This document shows positions 6,342 through 11,172 of a stretch of DNA of 11,172 bases, one piece after another. Source of the DNA: JALGWA01 sp964604955 (lineage in GTDB: Bacteria > Arandabacterota > Arandabacteria > Arandabacterales > JALGWA01); the NCBI GenBank assembly GCA_964604955.1, contig CAZSBE010000093.1, positions 1 through 11,172 of the forward strand. Reading direction: 5' to 3'. The notes under the pieces were generated by a model, which saw only the letters and a program-made list of their open reading frames with translations, searched no databases and was not told where the DNA came from. Both the position numbers and the translations under genes were made by a program. Position 1 is the stretch's first letter, and every line of letters begins with the position of its first letter.

Positions 6342-6719
6342 CTATCTCTTGAGCCTCTCTTCACGAATGTAGAGGGATGTTAACAAGATGGCGAAAACAG
6401 CCCCGATAATTGTGGAGGGCCAGGCGTCAGCCAGCAGCCCTCCAGTCAGGATGCCCCAAGCCAAGGTGATTGTGTATAGGATCATCCAGGCAACCAGCAT
6501 AAGCACTGCGATCTTGACTCTATCCCAGGCTCTTTCCAGGTACGCTAACCCGGCACCGAGCGCAAAGGCTAGCATCGCTCCTCCAAGTACTCGCTCGATG
6601 GCCTGGTCCTGTGCAACCACTGTCTGGGGGCGAACCATATGGACCAGACCAGAAAGCACCGAAGAGATGGCGTAGACCAGGATGGTTATCCTGAGCGCTT
6701 TAGAAGTTTGACCGTTCAA
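6342..6719 (-). CDS. Four-helix integral membrane protein, 125 aa, unknown function
   Basis: Four hydrophobic segments at about residues 10-29, 43-61, 69-92 and 101-118, and a basic tail (R-E-E-R-L-K-R). The fourth segment, W-P-S-T-I-I-G-A-V-F-A-I-L, matches the protein at 9589-10008 (W-P-T-G-I-I-D-G-V-F-T-I-L) closely enough to call them related. The start appears to be TTG 6719 (reverse): no ATG or GTG exists in frame upstream, and the sequence GGGGGTG lies seven bases before it as a usable Shine-Dalgarno site. A later ATG would remove the first helix. It is transcribed away from the 7021 gene, across a 300-base gap, and toward the 6167 gene. Function unknown. Confidence 0.7.
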   Translation of the reverse strand: MNGQTSKALRITILVYAISSVLSGLVHMVRPQTVVAQDQAIERVLGGAMLAFALGAGLAYLERAWDRVKIAVLMLVAWMILYTITLAWGILTGGLLADAWPSTIIGAVFAILLTSLYIREERLKR

Positions 6720-6886
6720 GTTGCGGCACCCCCTTTTGGTGAAATTGCAAGTACAGCGTCGGGCCCGACTACTGCTTATACGTATCCTGCTAGGCGACTA
6801 TTGAGCAGATGCATCTTCCGTCCAACACTTGCCCTTCTGCAACTCCTCAGTACCTGAGAATTATGCGCTTGTCAACACAGAATCCC

Positions 6887-6898
6887 GCCTGATCAGGC
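6887..6898. promoter_or_regulatory. 12-bp palindrome, operator-like
   Basis: GCCTGATCAGGC is self-complementary with no spacer and lies upstream of the putative promoter of the 7021 gene. It could bind a dimeric regulator for either of the two diverging genes. With a TGATCA centre such sites also arise by chance, so support is weak. Confidence 0.25.
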
Positions 6899-6918
6899 AT
6901 GTGGGCTCTAAAGAGGTG

Positions 6919-6980
6919 CTTGTTATACTGAAGCGCCTGCTGTTCAATGGGCAATTGACAGGATCGGTATAAGCGGTGGT
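6919..6980 (+). repeat. Leader/promoter repeat, copy 1
   Basis: Aligns without gaps to 9471-9532 with 45 of 62 bases equal; 13 of 17 differences or so are transitions. The best-kept core is CTGCTGT, AATGGG and ACAGGATC. It contains TTGTTA (6920-6925) and TTCAAT (6943-6948) with a 17-base spacer, in register with the promoter of copy 2. It stands ahead of the carboxyl methyltransferase-like gene. Confidence 0.5.
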
Positions 6981-7020
6981 CAGGCGGCCGGTTGTCGATA
7001 GCGCGATGTTGGAGGTAGAT

Positions 7021-7497
7021 ATGGCCATTCTCGCGCGCGCAATTACCTATGCAGCACTCTTCATCGGCCTTGTTCTGGTGTTCGTGCCGGCGCGTCTGTT
7101 GTCCTGGTCGGGCATCGCTCAGCCCAAGACCATAGGCGTACCACAGGTGGGCGGAATGGTGGTCAGTGCGGTCGGTGCGGTGCTGGCATTGTGGTGCCTA
7201 ATCGCTTTCGTCGTGGAGGGCAAGGGCACTCCTGCGCCATTCGACCCGCCACGCCGATTGGTTATTCTGGGACCCTACCGCTTCGTTCGGAACCCTATGT
7301 ACGTAGGTGCCGGATTTGGTCTTGCTGGAGCGGCGCTGTTCTACGGGTCATTTCAACTTCTCGCGTATACCGGTCTGTTCTTTCTCGCGTCGCACCTGTT
7401 TGTGGTATTCTACGAGGAGCCCCGGTTAAGGCGCGAGTTCGATCGCGAATATACTGCCTACTGCAAGGCCGTAGGGCGGTGGTTGCCCAAGCTGTGA
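7021..7497 (+). CDS. Isoprenylcysteine carboxyl methyltransferase-like membrane enzyme
   Basis: Integral membrane methyltransferase of the ICMT/PEMT superfamily, 158 residues. In bacteria these use SAM to methylate lipophilic substrates that are usually not known. Hydrophobic helices at about residues 4-24, 40-60 and a long hairpin near 95-130 enclose the catalytic region. The SAM-binding signature G-P-Y-R-F-V-R-N-P-M-Y-V-G is present, as is the end signature E-E-P-R-L-R-R-E-F-D-R-E-Y-T-A-Y, then V-G-R-W-L-P. The start ATG 7021 follows GGAGGT (7011-7016) by four bases; ATG 7006 in the same frame lacks such a site. The gene stands alone, ends tail to tail with the propeller gene 106 bases away, and its leader resembles that of the 9589 gene. 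Confidence 0.88.
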   Translation: MAILARAITYAALFIGLVLVFVPARLLSWSGIAQPKTIGVPQVGGMVVSAVGAVLALWCLIAFVVEGKGTPAPFDPPRRLVILGPYRFVRNPMYVGAGFGLAGAALFYGSFQLLAYTGLFFLASHLFVVFYEEPRLRREFDREYTAYCKAVGRWLPKL

Positions 7498-7603
7498 CGT
7501 GCCGCTTGCGTGTAACACCCATCACTCTACGACTCACAAATACTCCGGAATTACATGGTTGTCAACACGGACGGATCCCCGATGAGCCCAGCGAGTAGCC
7601 GCT

Positions 7604-9295
7604 CTACTTCAGGACAATCACCTTGCTCTGCCTGTGTCCCTCTGGCGTGGCGATCTTCAGGAAATAAACTCCGGGACCTACGGGCTGTCCTGCGTCGTCG
7701 CATCCGTCCCACTTCAGCTGCTGCTCGCCGGGCTCGATGCGGGCCGAATCCACGAGGAGCCTCACCAGGCGCCCCGAAACGTCATATATCCCGGCCTTCA
7801 CCGGCACGGGCCGCGTGAGGGTGAAGGACACGGTGGTGGAGGCCGTGAAGGGATTGGGGTTACAGCCGGCAGCCTGCGCATCCTCTGAATCGCGCCCCCC
7901 GACATCGACTCCGGCGTCCAGGACCCCCGGGCCGTCGAAGTATATCTCGAGGTCGTACGCCCTCTCGTCCGTCCAGGCCACGCCCGCCTCCTCATCAATC
8001 GGTCTGTCGCGGACGATGCCGACCGCCGGCCTGGGGTGGGAAAGACTTACCACGCCGGGATCGCTCGCATCCACAAGCGGCGCCCATGCCGTGGGGTCGC
8101 CATAGGGAGCGTAGGTGTATACCACGGTGCCGTTATCATAGTACGCCGCGTGTATTCGTCCCCGGATGTAGCTGGTCGCGAGGTCGCAGACGGCAGCGAG
8201 TCTGTCCGGGTCGCATGCGAGGCAATGGTCGAGGTTCCAGGTGGCGCCGCCGTCCACCGTGTATGAGTACCAGACGTCCCAGTCGAGCCCGCCGTAGAAC
8301 TTGGTGTAGCCCGCCACCACAGTTCTGGCGGCAGGATAGCTCTTGACGGCCCCAAGCCGCGGGGCGAACTCATCAAGGGAGGTGATGGCTATGGGCGCGG
8401 CCGCACTCCAGGAACCGCCAAAGTCAGCGCTCTGCATGACATACACGTCGCGCGTGCTGCCGTCGCCGCCGGACGGGTAGTCATCGAAGGCGGCATAGAG
8501 GTAGCCGGAGCCGAATTCGACGTCGGGGTAGGCGTCTTCGGCGTTGTAGTAAGGATCTGGAGCGCCGCTGTATGCGTGGAGCGTCGTGGGCGCGTCCCAG
8601 GTGGCGCCGTAATCCGTAGACCGGCTGAACCTGAGCAGCCAGGAGTCCGGCCCTTTGGAGTTGTAAACGACATAAGGATACCAATTCGAATATTCGGCGG
8701 CGTCAGTGACGATCTGAGGGTTGCAGATCCCGACGGCATTGGAGTCGACTTTCACGACTTCGGTGGCGTGGGTGTCAAGGTTAACCATGAAAACATAGAG
8801 TTCACTGAGTTGGGTATCGATGAATGTGCAGATCACCCAGTCATGGTCCCCGCCCTCGCCGACGGCAAGAGATGGGCTGAGGAGGTCATACCCTGAGGGC
8901 GACCATACCTCACTGAAGTCCATCCATGTCTGCCCGCCGTCATGGGACCATTGTGTCCTGATTCGGGTTCCGGCGGGGTCCTGCTTCTCGAAGGCGCAGA
9001 ACAGGTCGCCCTGGCTGTCACCGGCCATCGCCGGAGTTACGTCGAAAAACCCGCTGCCGTAAACAAGGATATCGCCATCGGCCCAGAGCGGCCCCGGTTC
9101 GGGCCTGTCACCGGGGGGGAGGTCGCCCCAGTAGGCTATCCTGACATTGGGGTGCGGGTCGCGCTCGACTGCGGCACTCTCACCGCTTATGACTACCTCA
9201 TGATTCTCGGTCTTGCCGGTAACCGGGGAACCAGCGAACGAAACCGGGGCGATCGCAAGCGCGAAAGCCGTCAACATGAAAAGGGCTCTTCCCAT
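7604..9295 (-). CDS. Secreted sialidase-like beta-propeller protein with FlgD-like C-terminal domain
   Basis: A 563-residue exported protein. The signal peptide is M-G-R-A-L-F-M-L-T-A-F-A-L-A-I-A-P-V-S-F-A, probably cut before G-S-P. Four Asp-box (BNR) motifs, of the S-x-D-x-G-x-T-W kind, lie at about residues 117-124, 226-233, 289-296 and 346-353, spaced as in a multi-bladed propeller. A linker N-P-N-P-F (479-483) leads to a 65-residue domain, A-G-I-Y-D-V-S-G-R-L-V-R to P-G-V-Y-F-L-K-I, of the FlgD-Ig/T9SS C-terminal type that anchors or sorts extracellular proteins. The Arg triad and catalytic Asp/Tyr/Glu of true sialidases are not evident, so a binding or structural role is as likely. ATG 9295 is preferred to the GTG/ATG at 9328, as it opens the signal peptide and has AAGGAG nearby. 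Confidence 0.88.
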   Translation of the reverse strand: MGRALFMLTAFALAIAPVSFAGSPVTGKTENHEVVISGESAAVERDPHPNVRIAYWGDLPPGDRPEPGPLWADGDILVYGSGFFDVTPAMAGDSQGDLFCAFEKQDPAGTRIRTQWSHDGGQTWMDFSEVWSPSGYDLLSPSLAVGEGGDHDWVICTFIDTQLSELYVFMVNLDTHATEVVKVDSNAVGICNPQIVTDAAEYSNWYPYVVYNSKGPDSWLLRFSRSTDYGATWDAPTTLHAYSGAPDPYYNAEDAYPDVEFGSGYLYAAFDDYPSGGDGSTRDVYVMQSADFGGSWSAAAPIAITSLDEFAPRLGAVKSYPAARTVVAGYTKFYGGLDWDVWYSYTVDGGATWNLDHCLACDPDRLAAVCDLATSYIRGRIHAAYYDNGTVVYTYAPYGDPTAWAPLVDASDPGVVSLSHPRPAVGIVRDRPIDEEAGVAWTDERAYDLEIYFDGPGVLDAGVDVGGRDSEDAQAAGCNPNPFTASTTVSFTLTRPVPVKAGIYDVSGRLVRLLVDSARIEPGEQQLKWDGCDDAGQPVGPGVYFLKIATPEGHRQSKVIVLK

Positions 9296-9345
9296 GGCTC
9301 TGCTCTCCTTGCTAATTGGCGAACTCACACGCTCTTAACCCGCAC

Positions 9346-9374
9346 ATTATACCACAAGGGGGTGCGCAATTCAA
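9346..9374 (-). promoter_or_regulatory. Sigma-70-like promoter of the propeller gene
   Basis: On the minus strand TTGAAT (9374-9369), a 17-base spacer and a perfect TATAAT (9351-9346). Transcription would begin near 9339, giving a leader of about 45 bases to the ATG at 9295. This is one of the best promoter matches in the window. Confidence 0.65.
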
Positions 9375-9470
9375 AGTAATATCCCGCCTTAAGAGCCACG
9401 GGCCGGCTCGTGAAAGCTATCAGGTTGACAAGCGCGCAGTCGTATGGTACATGGTAACCGCAGAGCGCTG

Positions 9471-9532
9471 CGTGTCATATTGAGGCAGCTGCTGTATAAT
9501 GGGTGATTAACAGGATCAGTACAGGCAGTAGA
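9471..9532 (+). repeat. Leader/promoter repeat, copy 2
   Basis: Partner of 6919-6980. It contains a perfect TATAAT (9495-9500) with GTGTCA (9472-9477) 17 bases upstream, and lies about 90 bases before the four-helix gene at 9589, so it probably contains that gene's promoter. Conservation goes beyond the two promoter boxes, which suggests common descent and not just shared promoter bases. Confidence 0.5.
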
Positions 9533-9588
9533 TGGCACGGACACTGTGGGCCGCACCATAGGGCTGTAGATTCGTGTAGGAGCAAATC

Positions 9589-10008
9589 ATGGACAAAAAA
9601 TCTCTGACTCCGCTAGCTGTAGTATTCGCAGTGAGCGGCGCTTGGGACACCATCGGAGCGATATTGTATTTCTTTCTCATCGGGTCGGGCCGCAATATCG
9701 ATAGTCCTGCCACAGATCCTTTCTATGCTGTCTTCATAGGGTCCTTTTTGCTTTGCTTTGCATACCTGCAGTTCATGTCTTCCATGAACATAAAACGCTA
9801 TGCGTTCGTTGTTGGATGTTTGATCATTGGTCGGGTGTTCTATGTCATACAACTATATGCGTATATGATCTTTTCGAGGGGTTTTCCCGGGACATTCTGG
9901 CCTACAGGCATCATTGACGGCGTTTTCACTATCTTGTATGTGCTTCTCGCCGTGCGGGGTGGATTGGGAGTCCGTGATCTGTTCTTACCGCGAAGGGGAG
10001 TAGACTGA
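9589..10008 (+). CDS. Four-helix integral membrane protein, 139 aa, unknown function
   Basis: Four hydrophobic segments at about residues 8-31, 45-64, 70-93 and 106-123, with the polar linker G-S-G-R-N-I-D-S-P after the first and a basic tail (L-P-R-R-G-V-D). W-P-T-G-I-I-D-G-V-F-T-I-L in segment 4 matches the protein at 6342-6719, and the N-I-K-R-Y before segment 3 fits the same layout. ATG 9589 has AGGAG (9578-9582) six bases upstream. The gene is inserted, in the opposite direction, between the two propeller paralogues, and its base composition is visibly more A/T-rich than theirs, which suggests separate origin. Function unknown. Confidence 0.78.
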   Translation: MDKKSLTPLAVVFAVSGAWDTIGAILYFFLIGSGRNIDSPATDPFYAVFIGSFLLCFAYLQFMSSMNIKRYAFVVGCLIIGRVFYVIQLYAYMIFSRGFPGTFWPTGIIDGVFTILYVLLAVRGGLGVRDLFLPRRGVD

Positions 10009-10071
10009 AAGCGCAGGTACGGATTCAAGCGAATCTCAGCCCACCCGTAGCACTCAGCGGGGCACCCGGCG

Positions 10072-10092
10072 CGCCGTCCCGCTGGGGCGGCG
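10072..10092. terminator. GC-rich hairpin between converging genes
   Basis: CGCCGUCCC pairs with GGGGCGGCG (nine pairs, one U-G) around a three-base loop GCU. It lies between the end of the 9589 gene and the end of the minus-strand propeller gene, where a two-way terminator is expected. No U tract follows on either strand, so intrinsic termination is uncertain. Confidence 0.3.
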
Positions 10093-10148
10093 GAGGCGAC
10101 CGAAGCTGATGCCGGCGCGGATAGGGCGCCGCCTCTCGAGATCAATCT

Positions 10149-11144
10149 CTATTGCATTACGACGACCTTGCTCGCCCGCGCTCCGTCGGGCGTCGACACT
10201 CTCACGTAATAGACTCCAGGTCCCGCGCACCGCCCCGAGCCGTCCAGCCCGTCCCAGGTGATGCGGTTCTCACCGGGCTTCATAGAGGCCCCGTCGACCA
10301 GGGACCTCACCAACCGTCCCGAGACATCATATATGCCGGCCTTCACCGGCCCGCGCCTCATCAGGCTGAATGAAACAGTGGTCGACGCCGTGAACGGGTT
10401 CGGGAGGCAGGTGATCACCAGGTCCTCAAGGGGCTGCTCCGCGCCGTCGACTCCCGCAGCGGGCGTGATGGGGCCGTCGAAGTAGATCTCGCGGTCAACG
10501 GTCCTTTCGTCCGTCCAGGCTATGCCCGCCTCGGTCTGGAGCGGCTGTGTCGGGTCGACAGTCACCCCGGGCATCGCCCAGGCCACGCTTGCAACGCCGG
10601 GGTCGCTCGCGTCCTGCAGCGGAGCCCAGGTGGCTGGATTGTCATAGGGAGCGCTGGTGTACCTGGTGGTTGCATGGTCGAAGAAAGCAATATGAATCAG
10701 GCCCTGGCTTTCACTCGTGGCGAGATCGCAGAAAGCCTCGATTCTACCTGAATAGCAGGCCAGGCAGTAGTTCGTGTACCATGTGCCGCCCCCATCCTGG
10801 GTGTACGCATACCATATGTCCCAGTCCAAGCCGCCGTAGTACTTGGTGTAACCGGCAACCACGGTCCGGGCGTCGAGGTTGCTCTTGACTGCGGCGAGTA
10901 CCGGGGCGAACTCGTCGTATGCAGTCGTGGCGATGGCGGTCGGCGCGCTCCAGGTGCCGCCGTAGTCCGCGCTCGAGATGATATATACGTCCCTTACCGT
11001 GGTGCCGGCGGCATAGTCGTCGAACCCCACGTAGACGACCCTCGACCCGTATTCCACATCCGGATAGGCGTCGTAGCCGTTGTAGGTTTCGGGCGTTCCG
11101 CTGTAAGCATGAAGCGTAGCGGGCGCGGTCCAGGCCCTCGTCAC
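10149..11144 (-). CDS. Paralogous beta-propeller protein with FlgD-like C-terminal domain, 5' part broken or outside window
   Basis: The visible 331 residues align along their whole length with residues from about 229 to the end of the 7604-9295 protein, with shared stretches such as L-H-A-Y-S-G, D-A-Y-P-D-V-E, D-E-F-A-P, A-G-Y-T-K, Y-G-G-L-D-W-D, C-L-A-C and the whole FlgD-like end, down to S-K-V-V-V. Two Asp boxes are clear (S-A-D-Y-G-G-T-W and T-Q-D-G-G-G-T-W). The frame closes upstream at TGA 11145-11147, where the paralogue has S-T-D-Y-G-A-T-W, and the bases from there to the window end no longer match it. The GTG at 11144 gives no signal peptide and half a propeller, so it is not a plausible start. 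Either the gene carries a frameshift or nonsense change here, or it was truncated by rearrangement or assembly. Probably a remnant of tandem duplication. Confidence 0.75.
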   Translation of the reverse strand: MTRAWTAPATLHAYSGTPETYNGYDAYPDVEYGSRVVYVGFDDYAAGTTVRDVYIISSADYGGTWSAPTAIATTAYDEFAPVLAAVKSNLDARTVVAGYTKYYGGLDWDIWYAYTQDGGGTWYTNYCLACYSGRIEAFCDLATSESQGLIHIAFFDHATTRYTSAPYDNPATWAPLQDASDPGVASVAWAMPGVTVDPTQPLQTEAGIAWTDERTVDREIYFDGPITPAAGVDGAEQPLEDLVITCLPNPFTASTTVSFSLMRRGPVKAGIYDVSGRLVRSLVDGASMKPGENRITWDGLDGSGRCAGPGVYYVRVSTPDGARASKVVVMQ

Positions 11145-11172
11145 TCAGGTCGTGGATTCCCCAATGGGCGTA

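Larger units (their letters stand above)
6720..7020. other. Divergent intergenic region, 301 bases
   Basis: Lies between the starts of two genes that diverge, so it must carry their promoters. It holds a 12-bp perfect palindrome at 6887-6898, a segment (6919-6980) repeated at 9471-9532, and a strong Shine-Dalgarno site for the 7021 gene (GGAGGT, 7011-7016). No open frame here looks like a gene. Confidence 0.6.
9296..9588. other. Divergent intergenic region, 293 bases
   Basis: Contains the minus-strand promoter of the propeller gene (9346-9374) and, in its right part, the leader repeat with the promoter of the 9589 gene. I see no other gene or structured RNA in it. Confidence 0.55.

Noticed and set aside
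6865..6876. GCGCTTGTCAAC, found inverted at 9424-9435, and TTGTCAACAC again near 7559, possible repeat family
   Set aside because: Matches of this length are expected several times by chance in 11 kb on two strands, and the flanks do not align.
7604..9295. Calling the propeller protein a true sialidase
   Set aside because: Asp boxes are present but the arginine triad and other catalytic residues cannot be seen; Asp boxes also occur in many non-sialidase propellers.
11145..11147. Second in-frame TGA as another selenocysteine codon
   Set aside because: The paralogue has no Cys there, similarity is lost upstream of it, and the window ends 25 bases beyond; a lesion or truncation explains it better.

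Overview
The window looks like a piece of a bacterial chromosome, or a metagenome contig, from an uncultivated lineage of the FCB type (Eisenbacteria, Krumholzibacteria, Fermentibacteria and similar). The reasons are two secreted beta-propeller proteins ending in a FlgD-like C-terminal domain, a large secreted-type protein with a decayed metalloprotease fold, many short transcription units with gene-sized gaps, and purine-rich Shine-Dalgarno sites. The lineage is an inference; there is no rRNA or other marker. TGA is used as a normal stop elsewhere in the window, so the genetic code is standard.

Layout. (1) 3-1922: the 3' part of a long protein with a protease-like fold that has lost its zinc ligands. 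(2) 1927-2651: a promoter with a 16-bp palindrome over the -10, followed by a class I SAM methyltransferase. (3) 2727-3899: a 51-aa membrane peptide and a 68-aa winged-helix protein joined by an ATGA overlap, then the main find: a gene whose frame is interrupted once by an in-frame TGA (3594-3596) and stays open for 100 more protein-like codons. A stem-loop with a GGUCU loop, of the bacterial SECIS type, follows the TGA directly. I read this as a candidate selenoprotein of a family I cannot name, with a U-C-G-A-C motif. (4) 4030-4782: a second class I methyltransferase. (5) 4922-5614: a 4-oxalocrotonate tautomerase-like enzyme and a TrmO/TsaA-type tRNA methyltransferase, the latter apparently starting at ACG. 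(6) 5724-6719, minus strand: two small four-helix membrane proteins. (7) 7021-7497: an isoprenylcysteine carboxyl methyltransferase-like membrane enzyme. (8) 7604-9295, minus: a secreted sialidase-like propeller with its own promoter. (9) 9589-10008: a third four-helix membrane protein. (10) 10149-11144, minus: a paralogue of the propeller gene whose 5' part is broken or lost at the window edge.

The genes do not form one pathway. The 2727-3899 group is the most coherent unit and, because of the recoded TGA, the most interesting. The rest is a string of mostly single-gene units, with paralogous pairs (propellers, four-helix proteins) and a duplicated 62-bp promoter/leader segment (6919-6980 and 9471-9532). 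These indicate local duplication. I see no tRNA, rRNA, CRISPR array, insertion sequence or phage gene.
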